Below, one piece after another: positions 1 to 10,384 of a DNA stretch of 64,000 nt. Every line of letters begins with the position of its first letter. Positions within the stretch are counted from its first letter, which is position 1. The notes under the pieces were generated by a model. That model had not been told where the DNA came from. It did no database searches and saw only the letters and a program-made list of their open reading frames with translations. Position numbers and translations under genes: made by a program. The stretch comes from Tranzscheliella williamsii (Eukaryota; Basidiomycota; Ustilaginomycetes; Ustilaginales; Ustilaginaceae): contig JALBYF010000004.1 in NCBI GenBank assembly GCA_023212725.1, forward strand, positions 1 to 64,000. The letters are read 5' to 3'.

Positions 1-273
1 GACGAGAGCGAGGAGATGAAGGTGAGGCGAAGTGCTAGGCCGGCTCAGACGCGCACGCAGCGGAGCCACGTGATGCACTCATGTTCTCATCCTTCCACAT
101 CGCATATCGCTGGCCACAGCGCAACGACGCAACCATCTCAGCGGTGGGGACCGCACCGAACGAAACGGGCAAGGACTACTGAACGAAACGGGCAAGCTGC
201 AGCGATGTGCTGCGTGCGCGCTTAGGAGGAGCTGCTCTGCACTGGCCCAGTCTTGCGGCGGCGGTGAGGAGGG

Positions 274-1260
274 ATGAGCGAGAGTCTGCGGGCGTGGCTG
301 TTTGGCCATGTCTCGGGGCAGGCGAGTGAGGGGTTGGAGGGGGGGTATGATCTGAGCGACATGCCGTTTTTGCGGGGGGGGCGGGTGCAGGTGCTGCGCT
401 TTCTGACGTTTCGGGCGGTGGCGCGGCCGGAGGTGGGGGGGGATGTGTGGGCGCTGGTGGGCGAGCGGACGCACTGCATTGCGGCGCGGTTTGGGCGGCA
501 TCAGGTGGATCGATTCCAGCGGGAGCGGGGGGTGACCTTGACGTCGCTCAAGGGTGCGCTGTTGATGCTGAGCGCGGTGCGGGTAGGGGTGGCCAAGGTG
601 CAGGTGCACACCGCGGCGGATCGCGCGCCCGCGGGCGCGTCGACACGCCTTCCCTACCGCAAGGGCCAGTACGCGGTCATGCTCGACGTGCGCGGCTTCC
701 AGGTGGTCTCCAGCATCGACGAACCGGTCTGGTTCACCCGCGTCAAGCTCGTCACCAGCCCCAACGCCATCCCCCCCGGCGCCCAGTCCAGCGCCGACAA
801 CATGATCCGCTGGATGAAAAAGTGGATCCGCTACAAGAGCCTCCTCCGCCGCGCCCGGCTCGAGCAGACCGCCCGCGCCGCCGCCCACGCCGAACCCGAG
901 CACACCACCGCCATAGTCGCCCCCGCTCCGGCAACACTGCCCACACCGGCTCAGCGCGCCGGCGTCGCCCACCCCGCGGCCCCAAGCACACACAGCCACA
1001 GCCACTACACCACCCCCCCGACACCGCCAGACCCCTCCCCCGACAGCGCGCAAGCCCACCTCTGGGCCAACTTCGACCTAGACGCCCCCGTCGACGAACC
1101 CGACATCCCGCCTCAATGGACCACCCCTCCATCGCCCCCTCCGCCTCCGCACACCACACGCAAGGCACAGGCCATCGCCGCCCTGTAAGTCCCCCCTCTC
1201 CCCTCCCAGCTCACACGCACGCGCTGACATCCCCCCAGCATGGCCACCATCGTCGACTGA
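274..1260 (+). CDS. TPP1/Tpz1-like telomere OB-fold protein (putative)
   Basis: Two exons: 274-1184 and 1239-1260, joined over a 54-bp intron (GTAAGT at 1185, CTGAC branch-like site near 1223, CAG at 1238). This gives about 310 residues. Residues 1-165 have the layout of the OB fold of TPP1/Tpz1/Est3: an N-terminal LRAWL helix, a VQVLRFL strand, a DVWALVGERTHCIAARF block that resembles the family's 'LVSDGTH' strand, then LTSLKGALLML and a late YAVMLDVRGFQVV strand. In that family the protein bridges Pot1 to telomerase and the duplex-binding shelterin subunits. The C-terminal half is Pro/Ala-rich and probably disordered. The family call is inference from the pattern; another OB-fold protein is possible. 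Codon third positions switch from G to C near base 620. It is convergent with RPL15. Confidence 0.5.
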
Positions 1261-1550
1261 GCCGCTCGCCGCCCTCACCCGCGGCACTCACGCCGTGCCC
1301 TGCCCGCACGCCAGCCATCACAACCAGCAACGCAGGATATGGGATATGCATAGAGCAAGGTTATGATTTCAGAAGATCATGCGGGGTGACGCTGAAATGG
1401 CTGTCCTCCAGCGAGACAAGCGCTGCAACAAATGTGCTTTTGATGAGTGAGAGGAAAGGTAGCGGCATAGATGCGAGAGAAAGAATACAAGGAGGGAGCA
1501 TGCCAGAGGGAAAGCGGGGGGGAACAAGGCGAGCCAGCACGGCGAGCCGC

Positions 1551-2605
1551 TTAGCGGTATCGTCGAAGCTGGAGCGTGTCGCGCTTGCGGATGGTCGAGT
1601 TCTTTCCGCCGCCCTGGGTCTTGTTGTATCGGTGACCCTTGCCCTGTCCTCGCGACTTTTTGCCGGTGGCGGTGAGGCCTCGTGCTTCTCGTCGCTTGTG
1701 GACGGCCTTGGCGATCCAGTTGATGCGCGGGTCACGTCGGATGGCCTTGTGCTGCGGGTCCACGGCAATCACCTCAAAGTACTTGTAGACACCGTCCTGG
1801 TTGATCCAGTACGAGTTGAGGATTCGCAGATTGCCGCACTTTCGGCCTACACGCTCCTCAGCCGTGGCTCGCAGCGATCGCTGGTACTTGAGGTGGTTGA
1901 CACCCTGTCGGACCGGCTTGCCGTAGGTGGCACCCTTGGGGACGGGCTTCTTGCGGTTACCTCGTCGAACTCGGATTCGGTAGATCACGTAGCCCTGCTT
2001 GGCACGGTAGCCGAGTCGGTGGGCCTTGTCGAGTCGCGAGGGTCGCGAAGCTCGGTGGATGACATTCAGCTGTCGGTATTCCCAGCATCTAATCACAGAA
2101 ACAGTACAGTGAATCCGTATACAAGGTCAGTACATGCAGCTCGCTTGTTCATTGTCGCGTCCGCCTCAAAGCCGACCCTTGTTTCGCCTTCAAGTCAGCC
2201 AAACGGAGACAGTCAAAGAGCCAAAGGGGGAGGAGCAGCGATTCGCCTGGCCACAACCCGGCTTGGCGAAAGCGGACAGACTGCAACATTCCAAGTCAAA
2301 CACCAGAGACAAGCTCGCAAGGTGCCGACAACGGAGTGTGCTGAGGTCTGCCGACTCTGATCAAGCTAGGCTGGAGGTCGTGCTGTGTTTAGCAAAGCTG
2401 AACAACAGCAAGCAAACGAACCGACTCGACACCCTCGATTCCCGACGTTTCTGGAGGCTGACTACGATAAACGGACAGTGTCGCAATGGTGGTGCAGACG
2501 GCATGTTTATGCTGACGAAGATACTAACCGAACTCGGAGGAGGAAGCGCAGAACATCGCTCTGCTTCTTCTTGTAGAGCTCCTCAACGTATTTGTAGGCA
2601 CCCAT
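1551..2605 (-). CDS. RPL15: 60S ribosomal protein L15 (eL15)
   Basis: Two coding exons on the minus strand: 2605-2529 ([15 protein letters not shown]...) and 2088-1551, separated by a 440-bp intron (GTTAGT donor at 2528, TTAG acceptor at 2089). The split codon restores Arg in LLRVRCWEYRQ. The product is 204 residues, exactly the family length, ending LQLRRYR. eL15 is a core large-subunit protein. The ATG directly follows a polypyrimidine-CTAG sequence, so a 5'-UTR intron appears to end flush against the start codon; a matching GTAAGA donor lies at 3105. The gene is divergent from RPL5, sharing the interval around 3.1-3.6 kb. Confidence 0.97.
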
Positions 2606-3105
2606 CTAGAAGAGGAGTCGGCAAAACAGATCAGGTGAAAGCAAAGAAGGGTCAGCACGAGCTTCCAAGCAATCGTGACAAGGGACTCAAAGGTCGACGC
2701 CTTCCCCCTGCCGTGTCGATGCGGTTCGCAAAGACAGCCCACCGGGCGTCTTTGCTACTACAACAATCGACAACAAGGCAAGAAAGGGAAGAGTACAAAA
2801 CGTCCCAGTAGCGGCGCGAAGCCACAGCCTTCTTCAGATGTTGTTGTCGGTGACAATTGGCGCAACGGCTGATGTTCAACATAGAGCACGGATTGAGGGT
2901 AGCTGACGATCCCATGCCATCCTGCTCAAGTTGCTTGACACGAGAGCCATGCGTATGTTTCCTCCATCGCTATCCACCGCCGTGAAGTTGCCAAGGCCGT
3001 TACGAATGCCGAACAAGCGTTGAAAAAAGGCTGGGACTGGGCTGGCTTGGCGATACTGTTCGGTAGTAGTCGATCATGCTGTCTGCGTACGGTGAGAGAT
3101 CTTAC
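2606..3105 (-). other. Probable 5'-UTR intron of RPL15
   Basis: On the minus strand a strong donor (CAAG/GTAAGATC, donor base 3105) and a pyrimidine-rich acceptor CTCCTCTTCTAG ending at 2606 bound about 500 bases with no reading frame of their own. The acceptor abuts the RPL15 ATG at 2605. This is inferred from splice signals only; cDNA would settle it. No convincing snoRNA boxes were found on the transcribed strand. Confidence 0.55.
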
Positions 3106-3186
3106 CTTGACTGAATCTTGAGGACGAGTTCGTAGGGTGAGGGAAGGGGAGTCGATGGTGCCGAGCAGTTCGTTACTCAAACTCGA

Positions 3187-3219
<33 letters not shown>

Positions 3220-3641
3220 CGTTGCTTCTGCTGCCCGCGCTGCTGGCTTGCGGCTTTGTTGTGACAATTCCAATTCAGCGTCTCAGAATTCTATTTTCAC
3301 GGCTGGCATTCGGTTTGCTTAATTTACGAGTCGAACCTTTACGCTGCCACTTAATAGATCATGTGACGTGACATGCTTTTAGAAGTGCTCAACTGAGGAC
3401 CTCGGCCGAGCGCTCTTGCGTTGCTCGGTACCGTGCGCCTAGACGTTTGGCTCGGATTTTTCGAACGGGCAGCCTTTCTACTTTGGCAGAGAGAAGGAAG
3501 GCCACTCATCAGCCAGCAGCCAGTGCGACCCAGCCAAGTAGCCCAGCCAAGCCAGTAGCCTCGGCCAGTGTACTCTTGAGAACATCGGCGCTGTCCACCT
3601 TCCTGATCACCAAGCCTTACCATACGCCTCAAGATTCCAAG
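3106..3641. promoter_or_regulatory. Divergent promoter region of RPL15 and RPL5
   Basis: This interval lies between the inferred first exon of RPL15 (minus) and the RPL5 start codon (plus). It holds a (GCT)n run of about ten units at 3191-3220 and a pyrimidine-rich RPL5 leader. Shared control of the two ribosomal-protein genes is inferred from the arrangement; no specific factor site was identified. Confidence 0.5.
3191..3220. repeat. GCT trinucleotide microsatellite
   Basis: About ten consecutive GCT units sit in the RPL15/RPL5 divergent region, probably in or just upstream of the RPL15 leader. Not in a recognised coding frame. Confidence 0.9.
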
Positions 3642-4820
3642 ATGGTGAGTATACACCCTTGACAACGTCGTCGGTGCCACCGCATGCCACTGCCGACGTC
3701 ACTGCGTCGCAGTGATGATCCAGGGCATATACGGTGTCGGTTTCTGCCACGACGGGCGGCTAGATGGGCACGGAGGAGCACTTGGTCATCTGGTAGCTGA
3801 AGCTGCCAAGCCCTCTGGACCGAAAACGTCCAGCTAGCCTCTGGCATCGATGGACGCCCCCTCGTCTTTATCGGCTGTTTGCTGACAATGCTCGGACTGA
3901 TCTGATATTCTACTACTTGTCAACAGCCGTTCGTTAAGACTGTCAAGTCTAGCTCGTACTTCTCTCGATACCAGGTCAAGTACCGACGACGAAGAGAGGG
4001 GCGAACCGACTACTACGCCCGAAAGCGTCTCGTGTCCCAGGCCAAAAACAAGTACAATGCGCCGAAGTACCGCCTTGTAGTTCGGTTCTCTAACCGATAT
4101 GTCACCTGCCAGATTGTTCACGCCAGGATCCAGGGCGATTACGTGCTCACCCAGGCGTCCTCCAAGGAACTCCCCCGGTATGGTGTCAAGACTGGCCTTG
4201 CCAACTGGTCCGCCGCTTACGCTACCGGTCTCCTCGTCGCCCGACGAGCTCTCAACATCCTCGGCCTTGCCGACAAGTACGAGGGTGTTACCGAGCCCGA
4301 TGGTGAGTTCACCGAGACCGAGGCTCTCGGTGATGACGAGCCCCGCCCCTTCAAGTGCTTCCTCGACGTTGGTCTGAAGCGAACCTCCACCGGTTCCCGA
4401 GTCTTTGGTGCCCTCAAGGGTGCCTCGGACGGTGGTATCTACATTCCCCACTCCGAGAAGCGATTCCCCGGTTTCGACCCCGAGACCAAGGAGCTCGACG
4501 CCGAGCTTCTCCGAAACTACATCTACGGCGGCCACGTCGCTGAGTACATGGAGTCGCTCGAGGAGGAAGATGACGAGCGATTCAAGAAGCAGTTCTCCAA
4601 GGCTCTCGAGCAGGATGTCGGCTCTGAAGACCTCGAGGACATGTGGACCGAGGCTTTCGAGAAGATCCGTGAAGACCCCTCTTTCAAGCCCACCGACAAG
4701 TCGGGCAAGGACTGGGCTGCCGAGTCCAAGAAGTTCAAGGCCACCCGACTCACTTACGAGCAGCGAAAGCAGAAGATCGCCGACAAGATCGCTGCCTTCA
4801 AGGCCGGTGCCGAGCTCTAA
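3642..4820 (+). CDS. RPL5: 60S ribosomal protein L5 (uL18)
   Basis: Exon 1 is only the ATG (3642-3644), followed at once by GTGAGT. After a 282-bp intron (acceptor CAACAG at 3926), exon 2 runs 3927-4820 and begins PFVKTVKSSSYFSRYQ, the conserved uL18 N-terminus. The product is 298 residues, the usual length, with YYARKRL, GLKRTSTGSRVFGALKGA and a Lys/Arg-rich C-terminus. uL18 carries 5S rRNA into the central protuberance of the 60S subunit. The single-codon first exon is confirmed by homology, since MPFVK matches the family start. The gene is convergent with RPS15 across a 706-base spacer. Confidence 0.97.
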
Positions 4821-5526
4821 ATGTTCGACCGCACCTCTTGTTGACATTGATCTCGACGGTCCTTTGGCATCTCTTGGATTTCGTAAGGCTTCATCCGTTT
4901 ATGCCATCTCGCACCATCCACATATTCCCTCCTTCCAGCTTGCCTGACAAGCTCGGTTCTTCCTCTACCTCTGTACCTCGGCCTCTGTATCGCTAGCCTT
5001 GGTCACACAAAACGGGGCTGCCGCCTGCCGCAGCTCTGATATGCATCCGCACCCTGCATCTTTGCAATACCATCGACTCGTATGGTCACTTGTACTACCA
5101 GCCACCCAGCCTCTCTGTCTCCCTTGCCTGTGCCGCCCGAGCTGGCATCCTGCCTTCCGCGAACCCCGGCAGCACCTCGCTGCTAGAGGCGGTCCAACCC
5201 CGTCCCATGCGCGCAGAAGCGGCAATTTGGGTCCAGCGGCGAGTACTGCAGTGCGACAATTGCTTAGCACACACAGTGAGAATCGTGGAGACGGCACTCG
5301 TACAGAAAAGATGGATGCAATGCTCGTGATGAGATTCGTTTTTGATATGAGCTGCCCGAGGCTCATTGGATTTTAGGCGCGGAAAAGTACAGAGTGTGTA
5401 TGTGAGGAGAGCATGGGGGCCGTCGGCCAACCGCTAGTCTATTCGACTAGAGCAAGGCGAGGAGAGGGAAAAAAGGTCGTGCGAAGCCATAAAGAGGTAA
5501 CGAGACTGTAACGCCAGTCGAGCCGA
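4821..5526. other. Spacer between convergent RPL5 and RPS15
   Basis: This holds the 3' untranslated regions of both genes. No coding frame, repeat or RNA gene was recognised. Confidence 0.7.
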
Positions 5527-6443
5527 TTATCGGATGGGCAGGAATCGGTCGACGGTAGCACCCTTACCCTTGGCACCGTGTCGGGTGGGGATGTAGGTCA
5601 TGGCGAACTCGCCGAGGTAGTGGCCCACCATCTCGGGCTTGATCTCGGTGTTGACAAAGAATCGGCCAGTGTAGATACCGATCATGGAGCCAATCATCTC
5701 GGGGACAATGATCATGTCTCGCAGGTGGGTCTTGACGGTAGGAGGCTTCTCGTTGGGGAGGGCAGCAGCCTTGGCCTTGCGGAGACGCTTGATAAGACCC
5801 ATGGGCTTGCGCTTCAGACCTCGCTGGAACTTTCTTCGGGCCCGGGCGTGAACGAGCTGCATAAAGTCCTCGTTCGACATGTCGAGCAGAGTGTCGAGCT
5901 CAATACCTCGGTAAGTGAACTTTCGGAAAGTTCGCTTTCGCTTGAGCTCAGCGGCGGCGGCGGCGTCGTAGTCATCCCTGTAGCGTTGCAAGACGAAAAT
6001 GAAAGACATGTACCAAAGTAGTCAGGATCGGTTTCACTAGGATAGCATTGACGCTGCAACTGCAATAGTCCAAGAGGCGCCCAGATATCCACTCCTTGCT
6101 TTCCTCGCTACCTATGAAGTGGCTCATTACTAAAAATGAACGACGTATGCGAATTCCCGCCACTTCCAAGGTCTACGATTCCGCTCCTGACGATCAGGTG
6201 CTTCGCCTCCATGGTCAACCTTTCACTGTTGCTGTGTATCGCGAATGCCTTTTGGATCCCATTCTGATCGATGTGTGAGGGTGGTCGACGATGCATCGCG
6301 ACCAGGTTTGTATCCGCCGCGGTAGACACCGCGATGTCGTTATAGCCCTTCTGACACCTAGCTACAAGCCTGTTGAGCACGCCACCCTGTTGTCCTCTGT
6401 TCCTCCTCTTAGTCCATTGCAGAGCATCGCTTCATACTTACAT
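5527..6443 (-). CDS. RPS15: 40S ribosomal protein S15 (uS19)
   Basis: The start codon is split by an intron. Bases A and T are 6443-6442 on the minus strand, followed by GTAAGTATG; after a 464-bp intron ending CTACAG (5978), exon 2 starts with G at 5977 and reads [25 protein letters not shown]. Exon 2 ends at 5527. The product is 150 residues, normal for uS19, with VPEMIGS, GHYLGEF and a C-terminal RFLPIR. The alternative ATG inside exon 2 is out of frame, so the split ATG is the only start that gives the conserved N-terminus. uS19 sits in the small-subunit head near the A and P sites. The gene is divergent from RPP2. Confidence 0.95.
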
Positions 6444-6896
6444 GTTGGGCAATCTTGATGGTGAGGAAAGGGAAAGTGAAAGCTCGAACAGTCCGACTTG
6501 GAACCTCTCGCTCCTCACTCGCCGGCTCACCCTCGTAGGCGTGGCTTCTGGACTTGGCCTGAGCTAACACACGCAAGGCGTACCTCTGGCCCTTCCTCAG
6601 TTGACCGCCTCCTGCGAAAAGAACCTGCTCTTTGAACGCGTGACGGCCCCAATTTCCAGTCTAGATATCAGCAAGGATACAGCCAACCAGGACCGCAAAA
6701 GTTCCCACGCTCGATCGCGTCGGTTGGCGCCTCTGATATGTCGCTGGTCGGGTTCGGATCCGAACACTTTGTGAGGCACTCGTAGGTCGTAGGCCGAAAG
6801 CCGTAGAGGAACACTCTTGCTGGAAATGAGGATACCGTTTGGGAACCTTTCAGACACTTCCTTCTTTCCACCTTACGACACTTATCAAGTACCTAG
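6444..6896. promoter_or_regulatory. Divergent promoter region of RPS15 and RPP2
   Basis: The interval lies between the first exon end of RPS15 (minus) and the inferred 5'-UTR donor of RPP2 (plus). It contains the leaders and presumably the core promoters of both genes. No coding frame or known site was identified. Confidence 0.5.
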
Positions 6897-7313
6897 GTAA
6901 GTAACATGCTCGAACGCATGACGATGGCATATCGTGGCGGATGGATACCCTGGAAGATGTGTCGTGGAGGACTGCTGCAATGCTACATGTCTTGCCGCTC
7001 ATCGGCATCGTTGCCGGTTTTGGTAGCGGAGTCATGGAAAGCGCCCAACGCATGGCACGTAAAGCTGCATGCTTCTCAATCACGCGGAGGGGAGGTTTGG
7101 TCGCGACGCAAGCGATGTCAGGAACTTGCTAAGGGGAACTCCATCCGTCACGCTTAGCCAATCGTCTACTTTCTTGAACATCATGACTTACCTTTGGTTG
7201 TTGCATTGCGAATTGTTGTCCGTTTCACCACAGTCCACAAGTCTTCCTTTCAGGATCAAAGCTTTTGCGGATTTGCGGCCGGGCACTTTTCTCTCTTCAA
7301 CCACACCTTTCAG
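6897..7313 (+). other. Probable 5'-UTR intron of RPP2
   Basis: The donor CCTAG/GTAAGTAAC (6897) and acceptor CACCTTTCAG (ending 7313) bound 417 bases. The acceptor lies only ten bases before the RPP2 ATG. Inferred from splice signals. Confidence 0.55.
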
Positions 7314-7323
7314 ATAACTCAAA

Positions 7324-7766
7324 ATGAAGCACATCGCAGCCTACCTTTTGCTCACCCTCGGCGGTAAGGAGCAGCCCTCCGCTGCTGACATCAAGCAGCT
7401 CCTCGACACTGTCGGTATCGAGGCTGACTCTGAGCGACTCGACAAGTTGATCGAGGAGCTCAACGGCAAGGACATCAACCAGCTCATCGTTGAGGGTCAG
7501 GAGAAGCTCGCCTCCGTCCCCGCCGGTGGTGCCGCCCCCTCTGCCTCTGCCGGTGGCGCCGCTGCTGCTGCCGGTGGTGCTGCTGAGGAGAAGAAGGAGG
7601 ACAAGAAGGAGGAGGAGAAGGAGGAGTCCGTAAGTATCCTTGCGGCATTCTGCCATTGCTCGCGCTGTCGTGTGGTGGACCTTGTCCTGACTTTTATTCC
7701 ATCTTATGTTCACTTTGGATCCCGGCTCTACAGGATGACGACATGGGCTTCGGTCTCTTCGACTAA
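7324..7766 (+). CDS. RPP2: 60S acidic ribosomal protein P2
   Basis: Exon 1 is 7324-7629 and exon 2 is 7734-7766, with a 104-bp intron (GTAAGT at 7630, CTACAG ending 7733). The product is 112 residues. It has the P2-type N-terminus [14 protein letters not shown] with VGIEAD and KLIEELNGK, an Ala/Gly-rich hinge, a Lys/Glu-charged stretch, and the conserved tail [12 protein letters not shown], which is completed only after splicing. P1/P2 dimers form the stalk that recruits GTPase translation factors. P2 rather than P1 is chosen from the N-terminal dimerisation sequence. Confidence 0.96.
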
Positions 7767-8380
7767 GCATCGCGCGCTCATTACGCTTTTGCCTGACAAA
7801 CCACCTCACTGCTTTACTGCTTCCAAAATTGGGAGGATTGCTGTTCACTCAGTCTTTTCTTCCACCTTTTCGACGGCCCTTGTATTTGTAAGGCATTCTC
7901 TGCCGCGCAGCCGCTTTCCGACTGTACGGTGGCAATGACTACTTGGCGTCTCTACCGAGCATGATTGTACCGTCTGTGTCCCGCTTGTCGTCTTTAGCGC
8001 GTGATCGCTCGCAAGGGGAGCTGGAGCTGTGTACATGCTGGTTGTTGGGTCGCCAGCTGCCGGCGCGACGTGTCCGGTTCGGCGCACGGGAAGGCACACG
8101 ACTCGGGCCCTGCTCGCACACGCGCACGCCGTCCGGCCAAGCTCGCAGGCGAGAGATCGCTGCCACGCTGCGCTCCCATGCGATATACGTGTGTTCTAGA
8201 CTCGGGTAGACGTGCGTGAAGGAATTACAAGGGCGGACGTGATAGACACAGAGCGAGCGAATCTGCATCGTCCGAAAGTGACTACGGCGACAGGAGAATG
8301 GAGAGCGATTCCGAACGGCTTTCAGTGGAAGCGGCCCCGTACATTCTCGCAAGGGGTAGAAAGGGCTGTTGGTGATCTTC
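7767..8380. other. Spacer between convergent RPP2 and CYT1
   Basis: The 3' untranslated regions of both genes. Short frames here are not supported by any family signature. Confidence 0.7.
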
Positions 8381-9733
8381 TTAATGGGTAGAGGGGGGGT
8401 TGTAGATGATCTTTCGGCTCTTGATACCGGCCCACTTGAATCGCTTGACCCAGACAGAAATAGCGGTCAACGACGAGAGAATGATGACTGCCTGCATTCC
8501 CATCTTCTTCCGGATGTCGTGTTCTGGCTCAGCGCAGAAGTGGAGGAAGGTAACGACATCCTTGGCCATCTGAGAGGTGGTAGCAGGAGTACCATCCTCG
8601 TAGTCAACCAGCCCGTCAAACAAGACCCGAGCCATGGCAATTTGGGTACCCGGGAAGTACGAGTTGTAGTTCAGGCCCTCCTGAACCTTGACACCAGCCG
8701 GAGGATCAGTGTAGCCGGTCAACAGAGCAAAGATGTAGTCGGCACCGCCGTGACGGGCCTTTACCATCAAGCTAAGATCCGGGGGAAGCGCACCGGCGTT
8801 GGCAGCTCGCGCAGCCTCGTCATTGGCGTAAGGTCTGGGCATGTAGTCGGCAAGCTTCCCTGGTCGCTGGAACATCTCGCCCTCGTCATCAGGGCCATCC
8901 TCGTACTCGACCTCTTCGGCCATGGCTTTCACTTCATCGACGGTGTGGGAGGCACCGACAAGGTTTCGCCAGGCAATGCGGTCAAGCGAGTGGCACGAAG
9001 AGCACACCTCCCGGTATACCTGGTAGCCTCGTCGGATAGAAGCGTGGTCGAAGGTTTCAAAGATACCAGAGTGAGACCACGGGTAGTGCGGCGGGTGAAG
9101 ACCCTCATCAGCCATGTTGGCGCTGGCGGTGTCAATAAATGGGAGCGTGCCGTACAGCTGGTTGTACCAGGCGACAGATCCAACAGCGACGGCAGTGGCC
9201 GCGATGGCTGAAGACCGGGACGTCAAGAAAGACGGGGACGCCTTGGTGCCGGCCTGGGTCGAGGCATTGCGAACCTGTATCATAAATACGAGCACATCGG
9301 TTAGTGTTCTGCAGCATCACCTTGGCCATAACGACTCTGACCAGTCCGGCGCTCGACCCTCCAAAATGCAGCCTCGCCACCAGATCATCTACTCTTGCTC
9401 GGCGCGAGCAAGCACTTGCTCAGCACGAGCAAGGGACATCAACACGGGTCTAGGTAGCCTGGGTTGCCAAGGATGCAGACGCTAAACGTACGGCAGCATG
9501 TCGGGGAGGCGTGGCTGCGGAGAGGCTGATTTTGGCAGGTAGCTAATGTAAGGCTATTCAGTCCTGCTACCTTTTCGTCCGTTACAGCAATGTTCAAAGT
9601 CTGTATAAGACTGCCATAGGCGGTCTGATCAAGGTCGAAAGAGCCGGCACGAAGACAAGACACCTACCGAGGCAGCCGAGCCGTTGACGGCGGCACGGAA
9701 GGCGGTTCGAGCGCTGTTGAACAAGGTGGCCAT
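8381..9733 (-). CDS. CYT1: Cytochrome c1, heme protein of complex III
   Basis: Exon 1 (9733-9668) encodes MATLFNSARTAFRAAVNGSAAS, an Arg/Ala-rich mitochondrial presequence. A 393-bp intron (GTAGGT donor at 9667, ATACAG acceptor at 9275) leads to exon 2 (9274-8381). The product is about 319 residues. It has the covalent heme motif CSSCH near residues 113-117, PDLSLMVKARHGG, the GTQIAMARVL segment expected to carry the Met ligand, and a C-terminal membrane anchor (MQAVIILSSLTAISVWV). It passes electrons from the Rieske protein to cytochrome c in the inner mitochondrial membrane. The intron contains two small tandem hairpins. Confidence 0.95.
9395..9432. repeat. Two tandem small hairpins inside the CYT1 intron
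   Basis: Two adjacent palindromic units, TTGCTC-N5-GAGCAA at 9395-9411 and again at 9416-9432, are separated by four bases. Each can form a six-base-pair stem. They lie entirely within the 393-bp CYT1 intron. Function unknown. Confidence 0.7.
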
Positions 9734-10384
9734 GTTGTGTATGGCTACCAGTCGTTGGCTGAAGGACAGAGGTGAGGGAAGACGTAGGGAAGCGTGAGTG
9801 ACGGCGAGGAGATGAAGGCTGGTGATTCTCGTTGTGTCTGAGCCTTCATGTGATCGGCTGGCCATCAACGATGGGCAGCGAGCGCCTTTTGGAGACGGGG
9901 CTTACCAACGGATTGAGAAGTTCCAGCTTCACCAGCACATAAGATGTAATACGGGAATTTTCGTTTCTACATTTGAATCTACCCGTCGAATCCAAATACC
10001 AGTAATTGAAGTAAAATGGGTGAGGCCAGCTTGCTTCTTGGTCGCAGTGCATATACTCGATCTAGTAGAGCCATTTCAAATCGCCCTGTCAGCCCGAACC
10101 TCCAGACTCAACCGTGTATTTGTAATCGCTCTTCACCGTGCGCGACGGTGACCTTAGCCAATCAGGGCCTTGCGAAAACACCCGAAATCCCATCCTCGCT
10201 GCTTCCGCACGATACCGAAAAGGATCTCACAACGCCGCGATGTTGCCTTCCCCACCCCAACGACCATCTGAGCAGCGCATTTGTGATTGCCGTCGTGGTC
10301 GTGATCCACTTGTGACCGCTTGGAACACAGCGCGGAAACACGGTTATACGCCCATCTCTTCATTCAGTCGCATGTTCATTCGGG
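9734..10384. other. Spacer between CYT1 5' end and MUS81 3' end
   Basis: This presumably contains the CYT1 promoter, read leftward, and the MUS81 3' untranslated region. No coding frame with family support was seen. Confidence 0.65.

Noticed and set aside
79..1059. Long minus-strand frame of 326 codons at the left end
   Set aside because: It is antisense to the TPP1-like gene in very GC-rich DNA where stops are rare. Its translation is low-complexity Arg/Gly/Pro with no domain.
447..2360. 637-codon plus-strand frame spanning the TPP1-like gene and RPL15
   Set aside because: It crosses two well-supported genes in the wrong frame or on the opposite strand, and the RPL15 part is antisense to ribosomal-protein codons.
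3324..3337. tRNA B-box-like sequence on the minus strand (GGTTCGACTC)
   Set aside because: The flanking bases do not form a T-stem and no acceptor stem, D arm or A box is present upstream.
3712..3800. C/D-box snoRNA candidate in the RPL5 intron (C box GTGATGA at 3712, D box CTGA at 3797)
   Set aside because: The terminal stem beside the boxes pairs poorly and the sequence upstream of the D box matches no rRNA segment I recognise. Such short boxes occur by chance.
3834..4847. 337-codon minus-strand frame opposite RPL5
   Set aside because: A mirror frame of the highly codon-biased RPL5 exon; Leu/Gly/Ser-rich with no family features.
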